A stretch of 64,000 nt of DNA from Acanthochromis polyacanthus. Taxonomy: Eukaryota; Chordata; Actinopteri; Pomacentridae. Of this stretch, positions 33,201 through 47,500 are shown one piece after another (position 1 is the stretch's first letter; each line of letters starts with the position of its first letter). The stretch spans positions 32,127,639 to 32,191,638 of the forward strand of contig NC_067116.1 in assembly GCF_021347895.1 (NCBI RefSeq), in the 5' to 3' direction. Under the pieces are notes generated by a model that saw only the letters and a program-made list of their open reading frames with translations, did no database searches and was not told the origin of the DNA. The position numbers were made by a program, and so were the translations under genes.

Positions 33201-34779
33201 CTCAGACATTTAGCCACAACCTAATTCCTTTGACCCTTACTCTCTCTCTTGTAATTTGTTAGCAGCTGATAAGTTCTAATTTGCACTCTATCCTCAGAGC
33301 ATTCTCTGAGTGTTTTTACTCACTGTGGACTCGTTTTTCACTGCAGTATAAAGTCCTTTGCCTCTGTGGAAACACAACCATGGCTAGAGGGAGCAACAAC
33401 TCAAAAATGCTTGGGCAGATTTTGCGCACTATAACACAAATGTAAATCTTTAAAAATAAAATCTGCAGTCAACATGTACAAGATTTTCCAACAAGGTTAC
33501 TGGTACTGCAAAAATGGAGGCTCTATATGCTTTACTATTCACTGTTTGTCAATGTTTTTCACACTACTATGCACATCATTCTAGAAAAGATATTTCTTTA
33601 TGCTGAATGTATCTTTCAACGACTTGCTGACAGCTTGTTCCTTTATATACTCTTTATACAATCCTGCCTTTATTTTAATGATGAAATCAGTTTTATTTCC
33701 CTCTCAGTCTCTCTAATGTGTTTCAATACATGTCTGCACTTTGCATCCTGCAGTCCAGCTGAACATTTACTGATTTTGACATGTGACCGTACAGATTATT
33801 ATTTTTGGTGCATTTCTAAATGAGTTGTGTGGAATAAAGTCACTTTGATGAGACATAATTTTAGGCTTAGATATGGTTATTTTCTGGACTGAGCCGCACG
33901 TCAAACATGATTTTTTTTCCCCTGACAATTCTCTGTTTTCACAGTTTCTTACTGACAAATGGTGCTATTGTGGTAATTCTTAAAAGATTACATGCATTAC
34001 AAGCTGTTGGTGCATTGAAGGATTCAGGGAGACAAATGTAAAAAAGCTTGTATTCACACGTTTATTGATTTCTCGGTATAAATTTGCAATATGCATTTTT
34101 TATTTGCATGTTTATATATGTATGTTTACTTATGAATGTTTGTCAAATTCTTCTTGTGGTTATATGGGAAGATATTCATGTGACTTCTGCGTGTATAGAA
34201 GTTTTGAGTAGTAAATTTCAGGGCCTGTTTAATGTATTTGCATCTTAGAGAGGGTAGGAGGCTGTCTGATGACGTACACTAAATGTTCCTGTAATTCATT
34301 CTTGCTTTGTGCGATTAGCCATGCTTATTAGAAAAGAAAGCCATGTTTTTAACACGGAAAAAAACCAACAGTCTCCACTTTGTTCTGCCATAGAGTCCTT
34401 AAAAACCCTGCACATGTAGTTGCAGCTCCATCGCAGTGTTCAGCTGTAAGTTGCCTCCAGCACAGGAATTGATTGATGATTTAGTGTCGGCTTTTAACTG
34501 ATTGATTGTCACAGCTCCACTGCAAGATTCGTTGGAAGTGTGGTGCTTTTTCTGGAAATGTATTGTGATTTTGGTGCAGTGGCCTCAGTTCAGATAAACA
34601 GGCCATTGTGGTCCACGAGGTCTTGATTTTGTACATAACAAAAGAAACAGCAGTGAGACAATTACAAAAATTAGCTGAGTGTCGTTCACTCAGGATATTA
34701 TTGTTTGTAGCATTACACTTAGGGCAGCTATACTTTTTGTGGATAATGTTTGCATGAATTGGACTGGCTCTATTGTCAG
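30230..34779. other. long non-coding stretch, no gene supported
   Basis: Only short frames without start context or matching splice borders. A 25-codon frame at about 31842-31920 (ATGTCGTCTGAAAATATGG) with a plausible start context lies in a slightly GC-richer patch (31720-31860), but no partner exon was found. Poly(A) runs occur at 30936 and 31983. Confidence 0.5.
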
Positions 34780-35510
34780 TGTACTTTGAAGCCCGGTAAT
34801 TACTCAAAAACGGACCGACGGATTTGGATGAAATTTTCAGGGAAGGTTAGAAATGACACAATCACCACCTTATTAGAGTTTGCCAGTGATGCAGCTTATA
34901 GTCTGGATCCATGGATTTGTTCAGGATTTCCCATTGCAAGATAGCGACCTTCATGGCGTCACCATAACTATGACAAGTGAACACTACGTCAGCTGCCCGC
35001 TGATGATCACATGATTGCAATCCTACTACAAATCCACTGCTGCGGACTTATCGGGACTTAACAGTCAGAAATCATACAAGGAACAGTTGATTAAATTGTG
35101 GAGGTGTTTCCGAGTCCCATCAATTCCTGCTGTCTGCTACATATTTAGGTCATGCGATGTAGCAAACCCCAGGGAAAAAATAATGAAGCATACTTATGTT
35201 TCACAAAGCCTTTATTTACGTTAAACCGCCAACCTTATTTTGAATGCAAATTCACCTTTCAGTCCTTCTGGCCTTTCTTCAGAAACACTGTGTAGGCTTG
35301 TCCCCATTCTAGCTAGGTGCTTATAAATTTATACACATCCTTTGCTAGATAGCAACAGTGTGTAACTGTTTTCCTTCCATCTATACGTGAATTTCTGACT
35401 TTTTGGCAGCACCTTCCTCATGTCAAGAAACCACTTGCTAGATAAACACTTCCTGTGCTGTTGAAATGGTACCATAATAAAAGACCGTAACATTAAAAAT
35501 ACACCTTCAA
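34780..35510 (+). mobile_element. dispersed repeat copy A (unclassified)
   Basis: Shares GGATTTGGATGA, TTTTCAGGGAAGGT, GAAATGACACAA, TATAGTCTGGATCCATGGAT, GTGAACACTAC and ACGATCACATGATTG-type phrases with the copy at 52376-52845, in the same orientation and order. Its tail matches again at CTTCCATCTATACGTG and AAGAAACCACTTGC. It is longer than the other copy by roughly 250-300 bases near 35110-35370, so it has an internal insertion or the other copy a deletion. Confidence 0.7.
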
Positions 35511-38384
35511 AATAAAAGCATAGAGAAGACGTTATTTTAACAATAGCAAAACAAAAGCTTGCAAAAAGTGATGAACTGATCAACAGACCTTTATAAGGGT
35601 ATTTTACACACAATTCGGTACTGGTACATAACATGCACATACATAACAGACGCCTGTGCTCAGCACAAGGTCAATTTTATTGAAGATTTCATCCACCGGA
35701 AATAATCCGAAGACTGAGCAGCCTTGATGGAGTACTGTGCTCTCTGAGTGCTTTTCTTGTTTTTAATTTGATAGTTCTAAATACAGCACAACAGCATGTT
35801 TTTGTAAAGTTCTGAGATTTTCAACTAAAAGTACTCAAATTGGCCACACAAAAGAGGGGAAGTGCTCTGAAAAAAAGACTGCAGTGAAAAAATGCTCTGT
35901 GGCCACATGGCCTATAATGTTATCTCTATCATTTAACAGTTTGGGTTGGACTAATTGGAAACTAATTTACCTTAATTTGACCAATAAAATGTAAGAGACG
36001 TCTCTTTTGATTGTCTTGTATTCTAACATATTGTAATGCAGTTCACTGTGGGGATGACTTCGTCTTGTGCTCAAGGTTTACAAAATAAGGTATAAACTTC
36101 ACAGAAAAATGACATTATGTTGATCAAAGAGGCTTAAATATCCTCAAGTTTCAGATTGTGTAGATTTTCTTAACTGAGCTTCAAACATTTCAATTGCAAT
36201 TGCCATGACAACACTACAGATGGATGTAGGTTCATATTTGTCGATGTAGTTTTTTGTACAGTTGTGACATTGCATAAATGAAAAGGTTAAAAAAATTGAA
36301 ACCTGTACCTGTTAATAAAGACATATACTTGTCAAGTTTTTTGCTGCTTATTAAGTATGCATTTGGTTCATGAATTAAGTCTACAGCGATTCTTTGTCTT
36401 TATCTCCTGATTAGCTGAGTCTTTTGTTGAACATTATTTCTGATAAGCTGCTGAGTGCTCCTTTAACAGCCGCATCAAACTTGTGTTTGCATGTCCTGAT
36501 AACGCTAATGGTCCTCGGTATAATTGATTTAAGATACATTGATTGATCAGTGCTTCAGTCACGCTTGTGTGTTTGTAATTCTAATGAAGACATGCAAACT
36601 TGTTTTTTGTTTTTCAAACCTGTCACTTGAATGCATGTGTTGGATCACCTACATTCACTTTGAAGTCACTTTTCTAGCAGTAATTATTGGAAGATAGAAT
36701 ATGCAGCAAATACAGTCGCACTGGAATTGCACACATCATAAAGGTAAACATTAATATTAGCTTAAAATAAGCTCTGTGGTGTCTTTGCTAAGCAAAGCAT
36801 GTACTGTTGTTGAATAACAAAATTAGATATATTTTTGAAACAGATGGCAAGGTGCTCATATGGGAACCTAAGCTCTTCTTCACTGAATATGAAAATGTTG
36901 AACAGGTGGTCCAAGAAGCTTCATTCCCTTCTGCAGCTTTCATTAACTCACTTTTATTCTTCGAGTAATAATACGCTTATCCGTGCCTTTAGAGATATAG
37001 GGAAGACAAAAGAACTGCTTCTTTTCATAGATAAAAAAAAGGCAAAACTGTGGCCTTGTTACAAATTATTAGACCCTAGCATCACTAAAGATCATAAAAA
37101 GCAGGCACACAGTGTGCATATTTTATGATCTGATAGATGTCCGAAATCTGTTTGTTTTAGCAGTGGTTTATTTTGCTTTAGGGCTTCAGCTCCTTTTCAG
37201 TGGCCATGTGAAATTACCTTAGAGTTACACTTGGACATCTGCACATTCTGTATCTCAAAATTTGTCTGCATCACTATAAACCATAAATTTACTGTCACGG
37301 GGTTTGAGGCGTTTTGACCCATGACCTCCTTAGGACATAAAATGTCTTGTCACAGTTACATCCTTCTAAATTGAAGGGCAGCATCAGTGCTCCAGTGAGA
37401 TCGGCTCTAAAATGAAGCTGTTGGCTGTTGTGTAGTAAATGCATTGTTACAGAAACTGCTGTCTGTCTGCCTGCTGCTAAAAAAAATAAAAATGTAATAC
37501 AGGCAAAATGAGGAATATGTCTTTGCACAAATTGCATAGCACTGGCTTCTGGCACACAACTTTCTGGTCCAACATATTCTAGTGAGATAGTTGATCTAGA
37601 GCATTGATCTAGCAGCATGGAAATAAGAATTTGAATGTGAGCTATTATTTGAAAACTATTACCGGCCACAGAGGTCTCTGTCATGGCCGCCCATTGCTAG
37701 CCAAACCACCACAATGCTTTCTGCTTGCTAACCTGGAACTGCCTGTAATCTGAGTGAGCACCTGTTCTGGTTGCTTCTGTAATAAAGACAGCAAATGAAC
37801 TGCAGTTTTCCCCCTCAGTAAACGGTGAGAGCCTTCCCCTGGTGGCACAACCAGGATATACAGCTAGTATACAATGTATTTTCTGGTATGCATGTCCCTC
37901 ATTTAATATGTTTTTAGTTGGTTGAATTATTTATGGTAATTAACTGATTAATCATTAACACCCCTGGTATTATTACCAAAATCTGATTATTTCAGCTCAG
38001 AGAGAGCCGTTCATCAAGCACATAAGTACAAAAACCATATTGCTGAGAAAAATTTGAGATTTCTGGTAGACAGTTGTGGGTAACCTTTGGCAAGATGTCT
38101 GCTAGACTGCAGCAGTCTTATTTTCCTATGCAGTTTAGCTTTGTGGCAAACTAGCTGCAAACCAGCCACAAGTTGAAGTCACATCTTTGCCACTAGTAGC
38201 AAATTTATTAGCAGACATTTACTAGAAATTTAACACTGCCGGAAAAACTGTTATGACAAACCAGAAGTGACCGTGTTTACCATCATTGCCAGGATATTGT
38301 TTAAAATTTGCTGTGAGTGGTTAACAGTGGCAACTTGTGATGTTTTTTGTGACACTTTTTTCAAACTAATCACCCACAGATTTA
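35511..38384. other. non-coding stretch, no gene supported
   Basis: Short frames only, the longest being 129 codons on minus at 37684-37295, without supporting signals. Nothing else recognised. Confidence 0.45.
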
Positions 38385-38545
38385 CCGATCTGAAGGTCAG
38401 AGATTCAAACCCCAATGGGGCCACTGCCGGGCCCTTGAACACGGCCCTTAACCCTTTCTGCTCCGGGGGCGCCGTACCTTGGCTGACCCTGCGTTCTGAC
38501 TCCCTCGAGTGGGGGGATATGCGAAAAACAGAATTTCATTTTGCT
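38385..38545 (+). mobile_element. tRNA-derived SINE-like fragment
   Basis: GAAGGTCAGAGATTCAAACCC is a B-box-like region of a tRNA head. It is followed by a body with CGGGCCCTTGAACACGGCCC, TTAACCCTTTCTGCTCC, GGCGCCGTACCTTGGCTGAC and an end GGATATGCGAAAAACAGAAT. I recall this body as a widespread fish SINE. The 5' part of the head is not clear. Confidence 0.7.
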
Positions 38546-41500
38546 TTTTGCCAGAAAGTAATGATACATAGCATAAGTTTGTGGCACTTTGCCTCCATAC
38601 ATTCAAGCTAGATATTAGACCAGCAGCTAATGCTAGTGGCTTTGTAACAGTTTAACGTGCATCAGTTCTTGAATCACACTGTTGATGCTCAGTGCCCTGT
38701 TAGCTAAGGTAAGCTAACTCATGTTAGCTGAGCAGCTAAGTTGTCATTTCTAGAGATAAATTGAGACATCTGCTACATTCAGCGTTAGTTTGCTGTCTGC
38801 AAATGTTCTATTGCTTTTGCATGTCATCATTTGGATCATGAATGTAGACAACCAGAAACTGATGAAGTTTTACGGCTTGCACAGTTATGTGCCACATTAT
38901 AGTTTATAATTTTGTAGCACTGCAGATGAGGAACTGACCCTTTTTATTGACCCATTTCAACATTTACAATCAATATTGTATTCCCTACAGCCTACACAGC
39001 ATGTCACGGGTACGATGTAATTAGTGACTTTAAATGCATGTTGCTGTTTATTCCCTATAGCAAAGCTAAGAGTAATTCTTTATAGAGAAATAATTTCAAC
39101 TTTGGTTAACATCCATCAACCTTTAACATTTTGTTATGTTGATGTATTCTTCAAAAGAGCCTATGGCAGTGTTTTTCCCCCTACATATTATAGAAAATTA
39201 CCATGGAAACTATGAGCCTGCATTTGGAGGTAGAATATGTGTCAGGGTCATCAGAGATAGTAGTTCTTCATCTTTTGCATACTAAAGGAGCTGAGTGATC
39301 TTTTCAAGGTTTCAACTAATTGTTTTATAGTATTTTTAATCATGTTAATATCTTGCGTTCTTATTTTATGTTTGCAGCGGCCATATTTAGCAGATAGAGT
39401 GGCAGCATTCAGGAGTAGAAGAAAAAAATCTACACAATGATGCACTCTAATTTCACTACAAGTTGTTTTTAGCGCAGAGCTGTTGGGCTTATGATACGAC
39501 AGATAGGTGAGTCATTTCACAGAAAGACAAACATTTGTAATCAAATTAACCTTTCAGTCTTCTCTGTGCAACAACAACACAAAATGCTGAAGATTTCACA
39601 AGTAGCCAAATGCATTTTAGGTTAAAATACTGTAATGTTGCCCTCCACACAGATTAGCTTCATTTCTGATTCAACATGAAAGCACCACTGTAACCTACTA
39701 GTAAAAATGGACACCACCTCACATGACTGGGCCACGGCGATGGTGTAAACTTAACTTGCCAGGGATGGTTCTTGGTTTCTCAGACTGTTTGTTTGGATTC
39801 CTGGCTCACAGTTTGCCTGTTTGGGCCAGATTCTTGAAGCACACATCAAATCGACGGATGACTAGCGAGGCTGGCTGCCAGCTGAATTTCAAGAACAGTT
39901 TAGCTTCACAGTAGAATTTAAAATGCTTAACTCTTTGTTGGGCTTGACTGGAGCTGTAGCCAAACGGGTTTCCTTGACTCATTTCAGAGTGTTGGGACTT
40001 TATGTAAAAGGATAAATCCTTCAGTTTCTGCTGGAGTCATAGAGGACTGCATCAGGAAAATTATATTATGGTGGCCTCTGCAAAAATGTTGCAGTCTCCA
40101 CTCTCATTCAAAAGCCGTGCATTTCAGTCCAACCTAATACCATCCTACTGTATGCAAGGCAATTACAGCACCTCAATGGAACATCTAATTCCTAACTCTG
40201 ATTCGTACTGTTCCTTGCATTTTTCTTCAGAGCTTTTCCAACCTGATAATCGCAGCAGTACGCTCTGTATGCATTTAGCGTTAAAACAGCATTCAAGACT
40301 GAAAGAAAAATCCATGTAGAATCTTATCCAAATAAATGCTTGTTTGCTTCCATTTCATAATGCCACCTAAAATGTTGTCTTTGCGGCTCATATCAAGTAA
40401 ATAAAATAAGTATGGTGTGTTCTCTTCAACTTTTAAAGCATTTTATGTAACATCTCACAGTTTTAATGTAAAATTTAAATGTACATAGTTTTTTAGTGTC
40501 TATTTTAACCCCAAATTATTTTACTTAAAGATAAACAGCATGAAATTGGCAGGTGCATGTACAGTAAAGAAAAGGAGTCTGTGTTACCTATTTTGATCAT
40601 ACATTTTCCTGTCATTTTTGACCAGTTGATAAACAAACATTCTTCTGCTTTAGTAGGTGAAACCTCATTTAAAACATAAATACCGTAACAGTTAAAATAA
40701 ATTGCCTTTATTTGTTACATTTTCATTTTGACAATGGTAGTTACCAAAATGCTTATTTGAAGGCTGCGGCAACTTCTCTATGCAGGAGAAACTCTGAAAA
40801 AAAATTAATAAATTTGGCATTTCAGATCAAATTTAATATTCATGGCGTGTATCAGCTGTGATTCTGTGTGAACACAACATGGTGCAATCACAGTCATGGC
40901 CCAAGTGTGGCCTGATTGCATGGTCCAGGGCAAGTTATAAACAAAAACAATGCTGTTGCTGTCTTTGCTTACATGGCGCCTGAAATGTTTTACATTCATA
41001 AGCACTGCTTTAACAGAGAACGACGTTAGCTGTGTAGTGGCATCTATTATCGTGGGATTGTGTGCCTCATTAACATCAAATTTGGCAGATTTGGATGAAT
41101 GAGGCTGAGTGTGCAGTCGTGTCACAAGGGTAATCTTTCTGACTTGTTTTCCTTTTTCTTTCCTGCCTGCTTGCTTTTCTTCATTTCTTTCTTCCTCCAT
41201 TCTGTCTTCCAACATAAACTTCGCTACAGAGATTCTGCTTGGTCTGACTTCAGTAGGTTACAGTCAATGAGGTATAATTACTGAGGTGAACATAATGTAA
41301 CACCTGACCACTGGGTTTAATTGACACAAGAATAATTTGCTTGAGATATCAGTTATACGGATGATATTACAAATAGATACAGTGAGAGAGAAGTGAATTG
41401 CTGTCATACCAAACTCAGCTTATTGGCTGAACTGTTTACTATATTCCTAATAATGCTACTAATAGACCCAAAGTTTGGCTGTTTAATTAAAAATGTGTTA

Positions 41501-44500
41501 TATTCTCCATGAAGATCACTGGTTATATGGCAGCGCTGTAGGAATGAGAGGTCCCATTTTGGTATTTTTTTAGGTTCATTTTTTGGAATTTGGAGTTTTA
41601 AGCAACCTAAAGGAACATTTTATAACAACATTTAACTACTTTCTGGCTACTTCTACTGCAACATGAAATAAACAACACTAATAATAATAATAAAAAATAA
41701 ATAAAATGGAAATAAAAATTTAAACATTTCTCCTGTTGATCTTTATTCCTGACTGCTTTCAAAAGACTTTGAACTAGGCTAAGCGATTTAGAGAAAATAT
41801 CTAAGACTTTTCTGACAGATATTGGGATCTGATTAGTTGTATGATTCTTTAAGGTCAAGCTTTAGCTGAATATTCATTGTGTAACTGATTTTGAACATGT
41901 GATGGAGCATTCCCACCTCAGATACCACTAAAAGCGTGACCGTCACACAATGAGGACACATGAATTTGTGAAATCAGGGACATCACAGTTTAAACTCTGG
42001 GTCAGACTTGTTGCATAATGTATGCAACAATTTGCAGCCGTTATGATTTGGATAAAAAACTGATTCATTGTTTAGTCCTACTTAGAAATATGGACAAATT
42101 ATGACAAAAAAGTACAAATGAAATATAAAATGTTCAAGATTTTTTTTGTTATTATTATTGTATTTATTTTGGCCAAATCACTGACCAGAAAGTATTTGGT
42201 CCGCGCTCCTACCAAGTTGGGCTGTGGCAAGAATCAGTTACATCATTTGTGGTAGCAAGTTTACACAGTGGATCTAAATTATGCCAAAAACAAGTTTTTC
42301 CTGCAGCATGATCAAGGCTTTCAATTTAGGGTCTGCAGCTCATTGTTGAGCAACACTGACACATCGGCCTGACAAAGGACACGTCAGTGGTAATGTACTG
42401 CGAATGTCCAGTTCATATTTGTTTTAGTTGCAGTTCTGTAAATTAGAAAGGGAAATCAACAAAAGGGACCACATCCAGATTACTGTCTTTTGTATAGATT
42501 TGTGCTGAAGGCTTAATATTAATATTTGCTTGTCACCCCTGAAGGGATCCTCTTGTTGTTTTCAGCTCACAAATTAGTGAAACTTGTCAATTCTTATCTG
42601 AGCTTTACTCTGTATTATTCAACAAAACACACAAAATAGCTATTGGATCTTTTTTTAAATATATATGCTTATCATGAATCTGGCCTTCAGTATTTTGGTT
42701 TTAAGAATGTATGACCCTTTTAAAATTCGAGATTGCCTAATATAATTTATTCAGGTCTGATAACGCTATAAATTCTTTGTCCTCAAAGAGACATTTATAG
42801 AATAAAAGATAATTTTGGAATAACAAAAGCTTTAAATATGGTTAAAATTAGTATCAGTTAATGCTGTGAATATTGCTCAGGACCAATGAGGGACTACAGA
42901 TAAAGTCGGCTGCAAGAGAGCCAGTGTAGTGCATTTTTTAGCTGAACTGTTTTATTGTGAATCAGTTCAAATTGACAATGCCAATAACTATAAACACGAA
43001 GATAAGATCAGATAGATCAGATTAGTTGAGCCCTACTTAAAATCCACCACCAGATTTAAACTCTATGCTGTCTTGGTTTGAGATAAAAAGCTGATCAAAT
43101 CAAGATTCATTAAACCGGTTTACTATATTTTGTAACTCAGCTATCAAGCACCGTAGTACTACAGCTGGTTAACTTTATGTCTGGTACATATTTAGAATGC
43201 AGACACAGCGAGCATGAATATCTGTTTCAGTGAATCAATGCTGCTCTGTCGGCTGGGAGCGGCCATGCGCCTTAACAATGCAATGGAAAATAATTGTGTA
43301 TCGAACTGGCATATGACAGAGCGATTGTAGCCTTTGTTCACGGCTCTGCTGATATGTTTGTTAGTTGACACCATACTGCATGTTTACACGCTAAGAGTAA
43401 AATACTGTTCTTAAACAATTACTGCAGCTTTCCATGAGAAGCCGGAGCTGAGGATGATGTACAGCTGAGCCCCGATCACCTTCCACAAGGAAAGTGAAGA
43501 GCAGAAAACAAGTAAATAAGACGTGCTTAAGATGGAGGGATTAGATTAAAACAAGCCCAGAGTGATTAAAAGGGCTGACATAGATAGCCTGGCTGGATGT
43601 TTAGGGACCAGCTAGCGGGTTTGGATTAGTTTAAAGCAGCAGAACAAATAAACAGCAGTAGCCATCAGTCAATTAAGTATAAAGCCTCCCAAAACAACTA
43701 ACTTAACTTTGCTTTTCAATTAATCTTCTGTGGGTGTCACTAAGGGGTCATCTGTGCGCTGCAGAGTGAGCAATGGAGAAGTGAAAGATTAAGTAAGAGT
43801 CCAAACAACTGTGCACGAGGACTAAGACCTAATTCAACCCTGCTTATGCTGCACAGATGCTTCTGGCCAAGCAGGATTTCAGCACTTTGTTTTTCTGCAG
43901 AAGTTGGACAAACATTAGATTTCTTTTAGCAAACAATCTGCGGATGAATCATGGAAGTCCAAGTTGTGTCCAGTTTGTGGCCGCTTGCTGCTCTACTGAG
44001 GTCTTTTAAGAATATTTTTTAGAGAAAAACACACATCTGTGCTGTAATGTGTTTGTCTGAGAGATCTAAAAGAAATCCCTGAGCTCAAGTCCTTATGAGC
44101 TGTGAACGGAAATCTGATGTTTTCTGCTGTGGATGTAAAATCACATTGTTTACTGCACAAGTAGAACAAGTGTTTTTGACACAACCTAAATAAAAATACA
44201 GACTGAGAGGAGTGTGAACACTTTTTTGCCCCAATAGTGTAAATGCAGATATTCCTTTCAGGCTCCATCACTGCCAACAACCTCCACAAGGCAGAGCAGG
44301 CCAGGTTATTTAATAACTTCACATGAAAAAATGTTCCCAAATTCAGTGAGCAACAACTTCACTGTGATGTAGAAATTAAAGACTAAACTCTATGGCTCAG
44401 AGACACATGGTGGACTTTTAAAATGCAATAACTCCTCTTGTCTCGATCACCAGGCCAGGGTGAGATCTGAAAAACAAATCAAAAAACAGACATTTTTACT

Positions 44501-47500
44501 TCTCCCTTGTCAAAAATTCACATTAATAACAGCCTGTTAACGATAAGTCCGTGACACTGATATTGTTGAACCTGTTCTTATATCTGTAATTTGAAATTTC
44601 TACCAAACGATATGCAGCAGAATTGAATGACAACAACATCAGTATTAATCACTGTAAGAGAGGTTCTCATGGTTTTCAGGGTGACTTTGCATGACAGTAA
44701 GATCAGTCAAACAGAAAAGTCTATATGAAACAACAAGCAACATTTCAATTGACAGAACTCGTAGAAAACATATTATAATGGTTATCATACTGTTGGTGCT
44801 GTTGAATTTCATTTTTTTTTGTTCTCATGAACCTCTTGGAGGATGTCAAGAAATTCCTTTATGCATGGAAAACATCGACCTAGAAAGATGTTTCACCAAA
44901 CTGAATGGATCTCCTGACAACTAGCTTCTCTGTGTCTTGGTTTGAGCCATGTTGCATTGATTTTATTGATAAGTAATTTTTTGTTTTCTTCTAATTTGTA
45001 TCCATTCTTGTTCCCTTTGTTTTTTTGTCTAAGCACAGCTTGCAGTTGAGATAAATAGTCACAGATTTTTTTTTGTCAAGTTACTGTTGTTGGCAGCTGA
45101 GCGACTTCTCATTTTTGACGAGGAGACTGAATTTTTTTTAGGCATTTATAATTTCTGATGAAATGTTATATTTTTGATAATTTAAAAAATGATACATGTA
45201 GTGTCATTTTGATGAAATGTAATAATTTAAGCTTAGGTTTAATAAATCTTTCCAACAAAATCACACGTCACACTTTCATTCAGGGCCAGTGAAAAACAGC
45301 TGCTGTCGATGCTGGCGGTGATAAACTGTCAATTTCATAAAGATAACATGTTTTTTGTGGGTTCTGGGCTTCAGAAGGTTAAAAGACAAAACCCAAAAAA
45401 TCACGAGGGTGTTTTTTACTGACATACATTAGAAAATAATGCCATAAATACCTAAAATGTAGATTACCAACTTGTATTCAGTCATAAGCTCTGTGTTGCG
45501 AATAGTTTTCGTACCACTCTTCCACAGTGGCTGTGAAACGTACAGTGAGCTTAGCTACTGGTATTGTGTGCCTTAAAGAGAGTATGAGGAAACTCTGGCT
45601 CAGTGTGACATGATGAAGTTCCGGGCATAAAGCTCCTCATTGTTATGTATCTGTGGTCCTGCAGTCCAGCACTGTAGAATATGGAGAGGGTGAAGGAAAC
45701 GACGCTAAGGCTGCCAACACATTGGGCCTTTTCAACTGAAGCAATACCTGCAAGTCAAGACAAAGGGGCAAAACGCTCTGGCTTTTTGTCTGCGTCTCTC
45801 GTCAGGCCAAGCCCAAATGATTTGGACACAATTGCGATGTGAAATCTCTGTCTGCTGCAGTTGCCTAAATGGTAGCTCAAGTATTTTTAAAAGCTTGGAT
45901 GAATTTGTCACGAGCTTATACTCATTCATCTGTGCTGTACTAAGGGGATTCTTGAGCAAAGTCATCTGTATTCCGTAAACAAAGTGTTATTGATGAGTTG
46001 ATTCTATGTGGCTTTGCCAGTGAGCGAGCTGGGGAAGGGATTATGTCCCCAAGCCAAAACCCAATAGAAGTTTGAATAAGGGGATAGATGTGCAGTGCTC
46101 ATTCTAGCAGGAGAGGATAAGCTGTGTTCAACATTAAAATAACAGCTCAATACCTGTGATATGAAAAGGGTTGGAAATGGCAGACTAGCGTAAGTGGGAA
46201 ATATGCCCGTTTACTGTCTCATAATGATAAATCGACCAAAGTTTTTCGAGAGTCCACTAAAGGAAACACGAGTGTTCTAATTCAGTGTGTTTTGGAAGAA
46301 GTGCAACTTGATGTTTGTGTTGATAGCAGCTTACCAAGGGACTGTAATTGAAGGAGGTATTTTTGAAGATCTATGATGAGGTTTCATCTGCTGAGGGACT
46401 TAACCGTTTCCGCTGAGTGAGAGAGGAAAGGTGTAGCTACAGCAGCATATGGTAGAGACTGTGAGGAATCCAGAAATCCGCTAATCCACCGTTCTTGCAG
46501 GATAGGGATTATACCTTCTGTGACTTTTGTCTGTTTTTACGTCTTGCTTTCCATTCCCCAGTCCACAGTTTGGTTTCAATCACTGTTGTTATGCAGCTAT
46601 AAGAGATGTTACTTGGTGCATCTTGTTGACGACCACTGAAAGAGATTTTTTAAAAATAAATCTCTCCTTAGATACCTTATATGGAAAACAGATAATAATT
46701 ACACTTGTTATACTTCTGTATAACAGTTAAGAATAACATAAAACATTTATATATGTGCATTATTTAATAACTTTTTTCCCTGGTACATACACATGTGAAA
46801 AAAAATGTATTTACCTAAACTGAAAATTACTGCTAGTATAATTTACCTTTAGCTATTTTTACACACACTACTGTATGAAAGCAATTTTCTGGCAAAAATA
46901 GAAAAATTATAATTGCTGTCCAAGTACAACATTATGTTCTTACTTTTTTGCTTTGAAGTCATTAGGTCAGTATTATATTCATTTAAGTCACTGACGTTTT
47001 CCCAAACCACATGTTGTTTTTGAAGGGAACAGGCACTGGCACTGTTAGAGCTACCGTTTTATACTATTATATTCATTGAGTCAAATTACTTTTTTTTTCA
47101 GCTTAGCAATTGATGTCAGTAAAATGAATATTCTGACTGATTATTTTTGGATTTATTTTAAGTATTCAGATGATTATCAGCTTTGATAGAAGGACAGTGT
47201 GGGACTGAGTCTTGACTTTTTTAAGCAAACGTGAATGAAAACATGTAGAATGGAGAATTGCTTGACCTCATGGTAAACAGAAAAGTTTTCTTATCTTGTT
47301 TAAAGTGAGAATAATTCAGCCCATTGAAGCCAATAGAATCAGCAGCTGCAGTGTTGGGATTTGGACTTTTGAAAATGTGAATCAAGAAGCGAAGTTAGAA
47401 GAAAAGGCCACAACAAGCCTGGTGTTGTAGGCTACGAGTTTGAATGAGTGCCATGCAGTACAGATGTTATTTTGTAGCCTGTGTTGCTGGGCTTGCCTTT

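Noticed and set aside
40805..41215. 136-codon minus-strand frame
   Set aside because: Low-complexity Glu/Lys start from a purine-rich tract, no splice or start context, and nothing recognised in the peptide.
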